From Lepidurus packardi (lineage: Eukaryota > Arthropoda > Branchiopoda > Notostraca > Triopsidae), in the NCBI GenBank assembly GCA_023053545.1, contig JAKZAN010000055.1, positions 124,001-188,000 on the forward strand: a stretch of 64,000 nt of DNA. Direction: 5' to 3'. Both the position numbers and the translations under genes were made by a program. How positions within the stretch are numbered: the stretch's first letter is position 1; every line of letters starts with the position of its first letter. The notes beneath the pieces were generated by a model. That model saw nothing but the letters and a program-made list of their open reading frames with translations, did not search any database and had not been told where the DNA came from. Shown one piece after another: positions 32,704 through 42,205 of this stretch.

Positions 32704-34395
32704 CTATTTCACAAAATGAATAAACTCATCCAAATCGTCTTCCTTAGTAAGTTGCAGTTTTTGTTTAATGCGGTATCGAGCCATCCGAATGCTTTTGGGC
32801 TCAACATTCATTTGCGAAGCCATTTCCTTATTGGAAACCTTCATTAAAATATACCCACAATATTTCAAATCAAGTTGCGTAAGCGTCTGCTGCGCTTTTT
32901 CTTGCAAACGGTTAAAAAAGTCGGGGTAAATCGTGTTGAAATTATTTTTAAACTTTTCAAAATCATCATCAACGATTAACCCCGCATCAATCATCTTAAA
33001 AATTGAACTATTTACTGTTGAACGTCGCTGCTCATTATGCAGCAACAATTTGGCTTTTAGCTCGCTTAGTATTTCGTTCTTTTTTTCCAAATGAAGCACG
33101 CTGTTCATCAATTCTTTTTGCGTTTGCTCTTTCTCCCCCCTAAGCTTTTCCTTCTTTTGCTGCAAATAAACGTGCTTAATAATAGCAGATTTTCGGTAAT
33201 AAATAAAGAAACCAACTGCCATCAACAACGCCGCAGCAGCAATTAAAATCATGCTATCCTTCAACTTGTTTTCTCTCGAAAGTAAATCAATTTTTTCTTC
33301 TCTATCTTGAAGCTCATACTTCGCAATAGTTTTGTTAATCATTTGTTTCTCTTCTTCTTCCAGTATCGCCTTACTGACTTTCTGCGCTTCTAAATCATAC
33401 AAATAATACGCCCTAAAATCATTCTTCTTAACGCTAATCGATTTTAAATTGTCATAAAATGATCTTCGAACTTTCTTCTCCAAAAAAGGCATCGATTCCA
33501 AATAGGCAATTCCTTCTTTGCTACACAATTCAGCTTCATCCAACTTGCCCTCATTTATAAGTAAAAGTGCCTTTACACCATATGAATTTCTAAAAGCGCT
33601 TAAAATTTCGTACTTTTTGGACGTTTCAATTGCTTGGTTTAATGCCGCAAACGCCTGACTTGACGGCTGCTTACTTTCTGCTAAAAAATTAGCATAATTT
33701 AAATAAACAGTCGGGATATTTCCCTTATTATACACGTCCGATCTGTTGGAAATTTCAATGCATTTGTGAAAACACGCAAGGGCAATATCAAAATTTTCCT
33801 TACTTTTAGAACCCAGGTATTTTTCGCTCAAATAGCTGCATTTTCCTAAATAAGCCTCTAGCAAAGCATCACTATCTTTTGATAACTCGGCATATTTAAT
33901 TGCCTTATTCAAAAAAAAAGCATCAACACTTTCATTTTCATAAGCAATTTTGATCGCTACAATTGCCGCAAAAGCATAATTTTTGGTCTTTTTAAATAAT
34001 TGCATAGCCTTCAACAAATCATTCACATAACCCGTGTCGTCTATATAAAATTTATATTTAAGAAGTGCATAATAATAATATGATAACGCTTTGTCGCTGG
34101 TCTTTTCGGTAACCAATGCTTGTGCCTTGTCTAAATAATATTTCGTTTGCTGTAACTCCTTAAACTTCAAATAAGTTATCGATAAAAACGAACTTGATAT
34201 AATAACATCATTCTCATTTTCGGCATTTCTTAGAATTTCCAGCTGATTGCTAATACAAAGTGCCTTGCTGTTATACCTTAAATTATAAGCTTCAAGAGCT
34301 TGTTTTTCAGTAGCATTAACAGCGAATACATAGAAAAAAATAACTACTATAAATATAAATTTTCGCGGATTGTTTGACATTTCTGGATTCAACAT
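32704..34395 (-). CDS. TPR-containing membrane-anchored HTH regulator
   Basis: A 563-residue protein (start at 34395, or 34380 at MSNNPRKF). N-terminal signal or anchor (about 12-28), TPR-like helices (about 35-340), one membrane segment (382-400, MILIAAAALLMAVGFFIYY), a coiled coil (about 405-460), and a C-terminal helix-turn-helix (503-548: LTQLDLKYCGYILMKVSNKE, then MASQMNVEPKSIRMARYRIK). This outside-TPR, inside-HTH layout is common in Bacteroidetes, and such proteins are thought to relay envelope signals to transcription. It stands next to the SHOCT and FISUMP genes and is a candidate, unproven, for controlling them. A paralogue lies at 60230. Confidence 0.85.
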   Translation of the reverse strand: MLNPEMSNNPRKFIFIVVIFFYVFAVNATEKQALEAYNLRYNSKALCISNQLEILRNAENENDVIISSSFLSITYLKFKELQQTKYYLDKAQALVTEKTSDKALSYYYYALLKYKFYIDDTGYVNDLLKAMQLFKKTKNYAFAAIVAIKIAYENESVDAFFLNKAIKYAELSKDSDALLEAYLGKCSYLSEKYLGSKSKENFDIALACFHKCIEISNRSDVYNKGNIPTVYLNYANFLAESKQPSSQAFAALNQAIETSKKYEILSAFRNSYGVKALLLINEGKLDEAELCSKEGIAYLESMPFLEKKVRRSFYDNLKSISVKKNDFRAYYLYDLEAQKVSKAILEEEEKQMINKTIAKYELQDREEKIDLLSRENKLKDSMILIAAAALLMAVGFFIYYRKSAIIKHVYLQQKKEKLRGEKEQTQKELMNSVLHLEKKNEILSELKAKLLLHNEQRRSTVNSSIFKMIDAGLIVDDDFEKFKNNFNTIYPDFFNRLQEKAQQTLTQLDLKYCGYILMKVSNKEMASQMNVEPKSIRMARYRIKQKLQLTKEDDLDEFIHFVK

Positions 34396-34468
34396 TTTTT
34401 AAATTGCAGTACACTCACATTACCCCATAAAAGCAACTAGGACACGATTTATTGTAATATATTACGCG

Positions 34469-34476
34469 CAAATATA
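34469..34476 (-). promoter_or_regulatory. -7 box of the TPR-HTH regulator
   Basis: TATATTTG on the minus strand, about 75 bp upstream of the start codon. No TAGAC half-sites lie upstream of it, so this gene appears not to be under the same control as its neighbours. Confidence 0.5.
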
Positions 34477-34533
34477 GTGATTTCTGACGGCTTAAAAAGT
34501 TGCACCAATAAACCAAAGCGAATTTATGATTTT

Positions 34534-34629
34534 GGGCGTTACCCGCCAGAAAAAGGCGGGTCAGGCTTTTGTTGCAATCTTTTGTTACGCTCCGCTGCAC
34601 AAAAGGATTTCCACGCAATCCTTAACGCA
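34534..34629 (+). repeat. Structured intergenic repeat, copy B
   Basis: A GGGCGT start, hairpin ACCCGCC/GGCGGGT, CAGGCTTTTGTTGCAAT, second hairpin arms CTTTTGT/ACAAAAG, then GATTTCCACGCAATCC and an ACGCA end. It lies between divergently transcribed genes. Confidence 0.85.
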
Positions 34630-34746
34630 TCTTGCCTCAAAATATGCATCACATTCAATTTCGAAACAATAAAAATCAATATTCCCAAACAGAACAAACC
34701 ATAAAACATATCCAAAATAAAAAACGAGCATTCTCAATACGATAAT

Positions 34747-34754
34747 TACCTTTG
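34747..34754 (+). promoter_or_regulatory. -7 box of the HI0933-family flavoprotein gene
   Basis: TACCTTTG, 14 bp before the ATG at 34769, which gives a very short leader. Confidence 0.6.
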
Positions 34755-34768
34755 CACAAATTTCACAA

Positions 34769-35983
34769 ATGCAGTTTTACGACATTATTATTGTAGGCGG
34801 CGGCGCAGCAGGATTTTTTACGGCAATTAACATCGCCGAAAAAGACCCAAATTTACGCATTGCCATTTTAGAACGTGGCAAAGAAGTGCTCACAAAAGTG
34901 CGCATTTCGGGAGGCGGCAGATGCAACGTCACACACGCGTGTTTCGTGCCAAATGACCTCATCAAAAATTATCCGCGCGGCGAAAAAGAATTGCGCGGTC
35001 CCTTTCATACCTTTAGCACAGGCGACACAATTGAATGGTTTGAAAAACATGGCGTCGAACTAAAAATCGAACCCGACGGCCGGATGTTTCCCATCACAGA
35101 TTCGTCGCAAACAATAATCGACTGCTTCCTGCAAGCAACGCAAAAACTGCGAATTTCCGTCATCACAAGTCAAAGCGTACAACAAATTTTTAAAAGCGGA
35201 AATGGTTGGAAATTGGACACGCAAACTGAAAATTACTCGTGCACACAGCTCGTGCTTTCAACTGGCAGTAATCCAAAAATGTGGGATCTGCTTTCCACTC
35301 TTGGCCATGCCATAATTGTGCCGGTGCCGTCATTGTTTACTTTCAATATCAGCGACACTAGAATAAAAAATTTACCCGGAATTTCAGCACTAGCAACCGT
35401 ACGCGTCAAAAACTCAAAACTTGAAGCATCTGGACCTTTGCTGGTTACACATTGGGGACTAAGCGGCCCCGGAATTTTGAAACTTTCTGCATGGGGTGCA
35501 AGAATATTAGCAGAACGCAACTATCATTTTGAAATAGAAGTCAACTGGCTAAACGATGTCGATTGCGAATCAGCAGAAAACACACTTCGCGCCCTGAAAA
35601 TAGAGCACTCAAAAAAACTGATCTCAAAAAAATCGCCATTCGAATTCCCAAATAGGTTGTGGGAAAGCCTCACAAACGCAGCTGGTATTTCGGAAGAAAT
35701 GAAATGGGCCGATCTAAATAAAATGCAAATTCAATCACTTGCCAACCAACTCACGAAATCCACTTTTCAGGTGAATGGAAAAAGCACGTTTAAAGATGAA
35801 TTTGTCACAGCAGGCGGCATCGACTTGAAGGAAGTTAATTTCAAAACAATGCAGAGTAAATTGCATGAAAACCTATATTTTGCAGGCGAAATAATTAATG
35901 TTGATGCAATTACGGGCGGGTTCAATTTTCAGAATGCTTGGACAGCCGGAGCTATCGTTGCAGATGCAATCGCAGAAATCTAG
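34769..35983 (+). CDS. HI0933/YhiN-family NAD(P)/FAD-dependent oxidoreductase
   Basis: A 404-residue flavoprotein. The FAD dinucleotide-binding motif IIIVGGGAAGFFTAINIAE starts at residue 6. Next is the family signature KVRISGGGRCNVTHACF (about 43-59). The C-terminal FAD motif spans TAGGIDLKEVNF and LYFAGEIINVDAITGGFNFQ. Members (YhiN, HI0933) are conserved cytosolic flavoproteins whose substrate is not established; a link to tRNA or rRNA modification has been suggested for relatives. It is monocistronic and convergent with the TonB receptor gene. Confidence 0.92.
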   Translation: MQFYDIIIVGGGAAGFFTAINIAEKDPNLRIAILERGKEVLTKVRISGGGRCNVTHACFVPNDLIKNYPRGEKELRGPFHTFSTGDTIEWFEKHGVELKIEPDGRMFPITDSSQTIIDCFLQATQKLRISVITSQSVQQIFKSGNGWKLDTQTENYSCTQLVLSTGSNPKMWDLLSTLGHAIIVPVPSLFTFNISDTRIKNLPGISALATVRVKNSKLEASGPLLVTHWGLSGPGILKLSAWGARILAERNYHFEIEVNWLNDVDCESAENTLRALKIEHSKKLISKKSPFEFPNRLWESLTNAAGISEEMKWADLNKMQIQSLANQLTKSTFQVNGKSTFKDEFVTAGGIDLKEVNFKTMQSKLHENLYFAGEIINVDAITGGFNFQNAWTAGAIVADAIAEI

Positions 35984-36055
35984 AAGCCATTCTGCTTCTT
36001 TTTAGCTAGTATTGAAAAAGAAATCCGAAAAACCTCAAAATACAGAAAAGCAAAA

Positions 36056-36098
36056 AGTCATAAAACACAAAAGCACTTTGCTTTTATATTTTATGACT
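36056..36098. terminator. Bidirectional terminator hairpin
   Basis: A 43-nt symmetrical structure. The outer stem is AGTCATAAAA (36056-36065) with TTTTATGACT (36089-36098). The inner stem is AAAAGCA (36069-36075) with TGCTTTT (36079-36085). It separates the convergent flavoprotein and TonB-receptor genes. Confidence 0.75.
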
Positions 36099-36122
36099 CC
36101 CTTTCTGAAACCAGCAGAAATT

Positions 36123-38915
36123 CTAGAAACTGTAAGCCAATTTTGCAGAAAAGCCCACGCCTCTGCTAAAATCTTTTAAAGTTCTTGAGCCCTCATTCAA
36201 TGCCGCTTTGCTATCTGGGCCCAATTCGAAACGAACTTTTGGATTCAAAACGTTGTCTGCAGAAACCTTCAAATCAAAATGCTCCGATAATTTACTACTC
36301 CAAACCAAGTCTAATTTACTAACTGGCAATTCATAAATATGATCAAAAGGATTACTTCCAGTACTGAATATTCGCTTGCCAAACACGGCATAAACAACTG
36401 AAACAGTATTGCTCCACTCCTTTCCAAGGTTAAACTGGTACTTTAAATCAGAATTAACTAACCATTTAGACGCACCTTGCAACTGGCGATTTGCATGTGT
36501 ATCAACTGCTTCTACAGATTGCCCGTTACTGTTGATTACTGATGGATTTACCTGAATTTCTGTATTCATTAAAGAAGTATTTAATCCCCACGAGAAATCT
36601 TCTAAGTGCTTGTGCAAACGTTGCAAATCCAAAACAAATTCTGTTTCAACACCATACAATGTAGCATTTCCAGTATTGAAAAATGTAGTTTGGAAACCAC
36701 CGGCAGTCGATTGGAAACTGCGCTCGATTGCATTGTTTATCTTCTTTCCAAAAGCGCCAATAGCAAACATCTCTTTATTAGTTGGGAAAAATTCAAATTT
36801 CAAATCTGCATTCAAATTGTCGCTGTTCACCAGAAAAGGATTTCCGTTCACAGAAGTACCGTCTGCATTGATGTAAGAAATCGCCAAAGATTCAATCAAA
36901 ACCGGTTTCGTATAAGTCATTCCAGAGGCAAACCGGATATTACTCCTATCTGTCACGGCATATTTAACATTTATCGAAGGCAAAATATAAGTTTTTTCAA
37001 TGGTCTTTTTGAGGTATTTCTGATCGAAAGAACCATTTTCACGATAACGTGTGTCGCGGGCTGTTTGTTCAGCTCTCAAGCCGCCATTTACTTCCCACTT
37101 TTCGCCAAAATGCCATAAAAGATTTGCATAGATAGCATTAGTATAATCACTCAATTTAACCCGATATTGCGCATTCGAGCTTTCTCTAAAATTGAACGTC
37201 TCGCCAGCTAACGCAGCGTTAATCTCTTGGTCGATGTTGTCCAAATTAGCGGCGAATGTTCCGCCATTCGATGTCGAAATAAAACGATATGACGTTTCAG
37301 TGTAGGCGTTATTTCCATTATAACCAGCTAGCAATTCATTTTTCTTCTTGGCATCTTCTGAGCCAAATTTCCACGCATATTCTGCCAACCCTGAGGTATA
37401 AAACATCCCGCTAATATCCAGATACTGACGCAAGAAATTATTACCGCCTGACGACGTTATAATGCTATTGTCCGACTCTTTTGTACCGCCAAAAAACTTG
37501 CGATCTGGCTGCTGAAAAGATGTCTTTGAAAATGAAAATCCTGTTTTGATGCTTTGGTTTTTATCAGCTGTCACGAAATACTTACCTGTTAGTTGTGCAG
37601 TAAAATAATTTGATTGATCCAATTGATTGGTACGCAACAAATAATTCGGATTATTGGGCTGATTTTCATAAATCCCAAACTGATCCGTAATCGAATTTAC
37701 GGTATTGCGAAGAAAAAAAACTGTAGAACCAATATCCAGCCTTTCCGTTTTATAATTCAACCCTAACAAGGACGAAGTATTGGTCTCGTAGCGATATTCT
37801 GAAGTTATAAAATTATTATAATAAAAGATTGCATTGTCGCCATTTGCAAGTGTGCGGTCAATTCCCTTTCTGAATTTGTAATTATTATCAAAATCCAACG
37901 ACAACAAGTAGGATAATTTACTTTCGTTTCTAAAATTAAATTTTTCTGAGTGCAAAACCCCAATACTAGTGTTTAATGGACTTTTTATTTCTGAAACGTC
38001 AAATCCAGTTTTGAAAGCAGCAAGCGATTGCTGGCCACTTAACGTTCTGTTTGTTGGCTTTTTGCCGAACACACCTGGCAAAGCCCGGTCTGAACCAGTC
38101 AACCCAAAAAACCCTTTGCTCGAATGAGCATCAGCAGCAATTCTGAAATCAACCAAGTTGTTATTGGTCGTATAGCCTGTTCCGATACTGAATTGCGTGA
38201 GGCTTTTTCCGCCTCGAGATGTTGCAATGTTAAAGGTTCCACCTGCGAAATCACCATAAATCGCTGGATTAAAACTTTTGTAAACATCGATTGCAGTAAC
38301 AATACTAGTTGGAAATAAATTTAACGGAATAATTTTTTGAAAAGGGTTGTTAGAAGGAACAGCCAAATCATTGATTAACAAATTATTGTAGCGATCTTCC
38401 AAGCCACGCACAAAAATGCCCCTCGATCCAACTTTCGTAATTCCTGTAATTTTGGTCAAACCATCTTCAACATCACTTATGCCCTTTCGGGACAACTCTT
38501 GTGCGCCAATACTTTGCTTAATTTCGACCGCGTTTTTTTGCTCCAATAACAAAGCACTTTCTTTCTCGCGGTTATAAACTGACTGAATCACAACGTCCTG
38601 AAGCGTATAGTTTCCAGAACCAAGCGCCTTGTTAATTTGAAGTTTTTCGCCAGATTTAATGTCAATTACTTGCTCCTGATTTTCATATCCAACAAAGCTG
38701 AATTGCATGGTATAACTTCCAGCAGGAACCGATAAGACGTAGCTGCCTTGTTCATCAGTTGTCGTATTATATTTTGTACCCTTCAAAATAACATTTGCAA
38801 AAGGAAGTGTTTCATTGTTAAAGTCCTTATCTGTCAAAACACCAGTTACAGTGGCATTTTGGGCAAAAGCTGAGAAGCCTAATAGCATCGAGATCAAAAA
38901 AATTCTAATATTCAT
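36123..38915 (-). CDS. TonB-dependent outer-membrane receptor
   Basis: Start at 38915 (MNIRIFLISMLLGFSAFAQN) gives 930 residues with a good signal peptide. The ATG at 38936 would leave almost no leader after the -7 box at 38947-38954. A carboxypeptidase-regulatory-like domain (about 20-105) is followed by a plug with VIQSVYNREKESALLLEQKN, ISDVEDGLTKITGI and GIFVRGLEDRYNNLLINDL. A long beta barrel ends in SAKLAYSF. It transports an unknown ligand across the outer membrane using TonB energy. No SusD partner is present. The PhoB/PhoR-like pair is divergent, so phosphate-linked control is conceivable, but nothing in the sequence proves it. Confidence 0.9.
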   Translation of the reverse strand: MNIRIFLISMLLGFSAFAQNATVTGVLTDKDFNNETLPFANVILKGTKYNTTTDEQGSYVLSVPAGSYTMQFSFVGYENQEQVIDIKSGEKLQINKALGSGNYTLQDVVIQSVYNREKESALLLEQKNAVEIKQSIGAQELSRKGISDVEDGLTKITGITKVGSRGIFVRGLEDRYNNLLINDLAVPSNNPFQKIIPLNLFPTSIVTAIDVYKSFNPAIYGDFAGGTFNIATSRGGKSLTQFSIGTGYTTNNNLVDFRIAADAHSSKGFFGLTGSDRALPGVFGKKPTNRTLSGQQSLAAFKTGFDVSEIKSPLNTSIGVLHSEKFNFRNESKLSYLLSLDFDNNYKFRKGIDRTLANGDNAIFYYNNFITSEYRYETNTSSLLGLNYKTERLDIGSTVFFLRNTVNSITDQFGIYENQPNNPNYLLRTNQLDQSNYFTAQLTGKYFVTADKNQSIKTGFSFSKTSFQQPDRKFFGGTKESDNSIITSSGGNNFLRQYLDISGMFYTSGLAEYAWKFGSEDAKKKNELLAGYNGNNAYTETSYRFISTSNGGTFAANLDNIDQEINAALAGETFNFRESSNAQYRVKLSDYTNAIYANLLWHFGEKWEVNGGLRAEQTARDTRYRENGSFDQKYLKKTIEKTYILPSINVKYAVTDRSNIRFASGMTYTKPVLIESLAISYINADGTSVNGNPFLVNSDNLNADLKFEFFPTNKEMFAIGAFGKKINNAIERSFQSTAGGFQTTFFNTGNATLYGVETEFVLDLQRLHKHLEDFSWGLNTSLMNTEIQVNPSVINSNGQSVEAVDTHANRQLQGASKWLVNSDLKYQFNLGKEWSNTVSVVYAVFGKRIFSTGSNPFDHIYELPVSKLDLVWSSKLSEHFDLKVSADNVLNPKVRFELGPDSKAALNEGSRTLKDFSRGVGFSAKLAYSF

Positions 38916-38946
38916 TGTTAATCTTTTTTTTTGCAAAGAACAAGCC

Positions 38947-38954
38947 CAAATGTA
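38947..38954 (-). promoter_or_regulatory. -7 box of the TonB-receptor gene
   Basis: TACATTTG on the minus strand. It places the transcript start near 38940 and favours translation from 38915 instead of 38936. Confidence 0.55.
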
Positions 38955-39090
38955 AACTTCAATCGCTTTTCAAGTTATCAATTGGTTTACTTTACTTTAC
39001 ATAATAGTTAAGACATTAAATTACTGTTAAGTCGGTTGTTCTTGCCTATTTATATTTACTTTTACCAAGTCAAAACATCGGAAACCGAGT

Positions 39091-39780
39091 ATGAAAAAAA
39101 AAGACATTAAGATTTTATTAGTTGATGACGAGCCGGATATTCTAGAAATCGTAGGGTATAATCTATCTCAAGAAGGATACCAAATTAGTACGGCATCAAA
39201 CGGTCGCGAGGCTGTTAGTAAAGCTAAAAAAATCATTCCCCACCTGATTATCATGGATGTTATGATGCCGGAAATGGATGGCATGGAAGCATGCGAAAAC
39301 ATTAGGGCAATTCCAGAACTTGCGAACGTAATCATTACTTTTCTGACTGCTCGCAGCGAAGATTATTCGCAAGTAGCAGGCTTTGAAGCAGGAGCCGATG
39401 ATTATATCACAAAACCCATCAAACCCAAATTATTAGTCAGCAAGGTGAAAGCATTGCTACGCAGATTGAAAGAAGAAACTGAGGTAGTTTCAAATGGAAC
39501 GCTAAACATAGGGGCTATTGAAATTAACCGTGAAGAATATAAAATTGTGAACGACGGTGTTGAAATTATTCTCCCGCGTAAAGAATTTGAATTGTTCTAT
39601 TTGTTAGCTTCGAAACCAGGAAAGGTTTTTAAGCGCGACGAAATTCTAGATAAAGTTTGGGGTAATGACGTCGTCGTAGGAGGCAGAACCATTGATGTTC
39701 ACATTAGAAAATTACGCGAGAAAATTGGTGATGACTTGTTCAAAACCATCAAAGGCGTTGGCTATAAAATCGAAATTTAA
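39091..39780 (+). CDS. OmpR/PhoB-family response regulator
   Basis: A 229-residue protein. The receiver domain (1-120) has acidic pocket D12-D13, phosphoacceptor D56 in IIMDVMMPEMDG, a Thr in FLTARSED and Lys in DDYITKPIKPK. The C-terminal winged-helix DNA-binding domain (about 132-229) carries LPRKEFELFYLLASKPGKVF and RTIDVHIRKLREKIG with VKGVGYKI-type ending. It is 5 bp upstream of its kinase. Regulators of this family bind direct repeats spaced 11 bp, the spacing seen in the promoter modules at 30.4-32.7 kb. Confidence 0.95.
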   Translation: MKKKDIKILLVDDEPDILEIVGYNLSQEGYQISTASNGREAVSKAKKIIPHLIIMDVMMPEMDGMEACENIRAIPELANVIITFLTARSEDYSQVAGFEAGADDYITKPIKPKLLVSKVKALLRRLKEETEVVSNGTLNIGAIEINREEYKIVNDGVEIILPRKEFELFYLLASKPGKVFKRDEILDKVWGNDVVVGGRTIDVHIRKLREKIGDDLFKTIKGVGYKIEI

Positions 39781-39785
39781 CGTAC

Positions 39786-40820
39786 TTGGCAACTGGAAAA
39801 TCATATTATTTTGCAGCAATAACTTCGCTCTACATTTGCTTATTGGCAACTGGGATTGTGGCATTGCTCACGACCATTTTTTATGATTTTTCATTTCTAT
39901 TTATAACACTTTTTGCCTTAACAATATTCGTAGCAGTTTTTTTTGTCTTGCAATATCGCGCCGAAGTACACATTTTCAAAAAAGTAAAGAAAATTTACAA
40001 CGACATTTCGCTATTGGAAGGGTCTTCATTTCGGTCATCCTCAGTTACAACCGACATGGCAACCTTAACCAGAGAGGTAAAAAAATTCGCAACCGATAAA
40101 AAAATTGAAATTGAAACGCTCAAAGTTCGTGAAGAATACAGACGTGAATTCCTCGGCAACGTCTCTCATGAACTAAAAACACCGCTTTTCACAGTGCAAG
40201 CCTATCTTTCAACACTATTGGAAGGGGCTATGCGCGACAAAACCTTGCGCAAAAAATATCTAGAACGCGCCGAGAAAGGAGTCGAAAGGCTCATCTATAT
40301 CGTGCAAGATTTGGATATGATTGCTAAATTAGAAGCTGGCGAACTTAACCTCGAAAACAAGAAATTCAACATTATAGAATTAGTGCAAAATGTATTCGAC
40401 TTGCTCGAAATGCGCGCTGCCGAAAAAGACATCATTTTGATGTTTGACCGCAAATATACCAAGCCAATCATGGTGCGCGCGGATCCAGAAAAAATTCGGC
40501 AAGTATTAACCAATCTGGTGGTGAACTCCATTAAATACGGCAAACAAAATGGCTCTACGGAGGTCATGATTGAAGACTTCGTGAACCAAAAAATAATCGT
40601 CAGGGTAAATGATAATGGCGAAGGAATTGAAAAACAAAACATTCAAAGAATCTTTGAGCGCTTCTACCGTGTTCACAAAAGCGGCGCTCGTTCTGAAGGC
40701 GGTTCCGGACTTGGATTATCCATCGTAAAACACATTATCGAGGCGCATGACGAGAAAATATATGTCGAAAGCCAATTCGGATCTGGATCAGAATTTTCAT
40801 TTACACTGGAAAAAGCATAA
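39786..40820 (+). CDS. Sensor histidine kinase (PhoR-like)
   Basis: A 344-residue kinase read from a TTG start, 5 bp after the response regulator stop; no ATG fits the N-terminus. Two membrane helices (about 8-30 and 34-56) are separated by only a few residues, so it has almost no extracellular sensor domain. A HAMP-like/coiled linker leads to the H-box GNVSHELKTPLFTV with H128. The N-box is VLTNLVVNSIKYG, G1 is DNGEGI, and G2 is GGSGLGLSI. It autophosphorylates and passes phosphate to the partner regulator. Short PhoR-like kinases of this form often sense through partner membrane proteins; the signal here is unknown. Confidence 0.93.
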   Translation: MATGKSYYFAAITSLYICLLATGIVALLTTIFYDFSFLFITLFALTIFVAVFFVLQYRAEVHIFKKVKKIYNDISLLEGSSFRSSSVTTDMATLTREVKKFATDKKIEIETLKVREEYRREFLGNVSHELKTPLFTVQAYLSTLLEGAMRDKTLRKKYLERAEKGVERLIYIVQDLDMIAKLEAGELNLENKKFNIIELVQNVFDLLEMRAAEKDIILMFDRKYTKPIMVRADPEKIRQVLTNLVVNSIKYGKQNGSTEVMIEDFVNQKIIVRVNDNGEGIEKQNIQRIFERFYRVHKSGARSEGGSGLGLSIVKHIIEAHDEKIYVESQFGSGSEFSFTLEKA

Positions 40821-40849
40821 ACACCAAATGGCATAATTCTGCATATAAT

Positions 40850-40880
40850 TGCGTTCCGTCCTAATATTTGCCTAATTTTG
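40850..40880 (+). promoter_or_regulatory. Promoter of trmB
   Basis: TTG at 40850-40852, a 20-nt spacer and TAATTTTG at 40873-40880 match the Bacteroidetes consensus. The start codon is 18 bp downstream. Confidence 0.65.
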
Positions 40881-40897
40881 CGCGAAATTAAATTACT

Positions 40898-41572
40898 GTG
40901 GGAAGCAAAAATAAATTAAAGCGTTTCAAAGAAAACGAAACTTTTGGAAACGTTTTTCAACCAACTCGTGAAGAGGTGGTTAACGGTTCTTTTCCGCTGC
41001 GAGGCAAATGGAACAGCGATTTTTTCAAAAACGAAAACCCCCTAATCCTAGAACTAGGCTGCGGAAAAGGCGAATATTCTGTTGGTTTAGCAGAGCGTTA
41101 TCCAAATAAAAACTTCGTTGGAATTGATATCAAAGGCGCGCGATTTTGGCGTGGTGCCAAAACTGCAGTCGAAAGCGGAATGCATAACGTGGCCTTTATT
41201 AGAACCCAAATTGAACTCATCAACTACATTTTCGCAGAGCAAGAAGTAGATGAAATCTGGATCACTTTCCCAGATCCACAAATAAAATACAAACGCACAA
41301 AACACCGAATGACCAATTCTGAATTCTTGCAACTATACAAGAAAATTTTAAAATCAGATGGAATCGTAAACCTCAAAACCGATAGCGAGTTCATGCACGG
41401 CTATACATTGGGATTATTGCACGGCGAAGGTCATGAAGTATTATACGCAAATCATAACGTCTACAAAAACGAAGGCAGCCCCGCAGTTGTAACCGCAATC
41501 CAGACTTTTTATGAAAAGCAGTATTTGGAAATTAACAAAGCAATTACGTACATTAGGTTCAAAATTAAATAG
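40898..41572 (+). CDS. trmB: tRNA (guanine-N7-)-methyltransferase
   Basis: A 224-residue SAM-dependent methyltransferase started by GTG. LELGCGKGEYSVGLAERYP (about residues 50-68) is the SAM-binding motif I. NFVGIDIKGARFWRGAK follows, then the TrmB signature EIWITFPDPQIKYKRTKHR (about 115-133) and LKTDSEFMHGY. It methylates G46 in the variable loop of tRNAs. Length and motifs match the family. The next gene, a LysE-type exporter, starts immediately after its stop codon. Confidence 0.95.
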   Translation: MGSKNKLKRFKENETFGNVFQPTREEVVNGSFPLRGKWNSDFFKNENPLILELGCGKGEYSVGLAERYPNKNFVGIDIKGARFWRGAKTAVESGMHNVAFIRTQIELINYIFAEQEVDEIWITFPDPQIKYKRTKHRMTNSEFLQLYKKILKSDGIVNLKTDSEFMHGYTLGLLHGEGHEVLYANHNVYKNEGSPAVVTAIQTFYEKQYLEINKAITYIRFKIK

Positions 41573-42205
41573 ATGGGTTACATCTGGCCGCTCCTTTTAG
41601 GCTTTTTTACCGCGTCAGCAGGCATTTCACCTCCTGGCCTAATCAACATGACTGCTGCAAAAGTAGGCGTTGATGAAGGCCGAACGCAAGCCCTTATTTT
41701 TGCATTAGGCGCAACCGCAATTGTCTTAATTCAAACTTTTATAGCGGTTATTTTTGCCCAGTTTCTAGACAGCCATCCTGCTGCCATTCTACTTCTAAGG
41801 GAAGTAGGCTTGGCCATTTTCACGGTGCTCACAATAGTCTTTATTTGGAAAGGAAAAAAATACAAAATACCAGAAAGCAAAGTAAAATTACACAGCAAAA
41901 AAAGCAGGTTTTTTTTGGGTATGCTGCTCTCCGCATTAAATTTTTTCCCAATCCCTTTTTACGTTTTCATTAGCATTACACTTTCTGCATACCACTTTTT
42001 CTTTTTCACAAAACCATTCATCTACACATTCGTACTTGGATCTGCATTAGGCGCATTTTTTGCATTCTACTGCTACATCGTCTTTTTCCGCAAATGGGAA
42101 AGCAAAGCGGGTTTCATTTTGGCAAATATCAACTACATTATCGCCTCAATTACCGGATTAGTTGCCTTTGTTACTTTACTAAATGTTGTTAATTCCTATT
42201 GGTAA
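41573..42205 (+). CDS. LysE/RhtB-family exporter
   Basis: A 210-residue membrane protein with about six hydrophobic helices. The N-terminal motif LLGFFTASAGISPPGLINMTAA places the family's conserved proline/glycine segment between helix 1 and 2. Members export amino acids or small metabolites from the cytoplasm. The start codon follows the trmB stop without a gap, and its stop overlaps the next start (TAATG), so the three genes form a tight unit. Substrate unknown. Confidence 0.82.
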   Translation: MGYIWPLLLGFFTASAGISPPGLINMTAAKVGVDEGRTQALIFALGATAIVLIQTFIAVIFAQFLDSHPAAILLLREVGLAIFTVLTIVFIWKGKKYKIPESKVKLHSKKSRFFLGMLLSALNFFPIPFYVFISITLSAYHFFFFTKPFIYTFVLGSALGAFFAFYCYIVFFRKWESKAGFILANINYIIASITGLVAFVTLLNVVNSYW

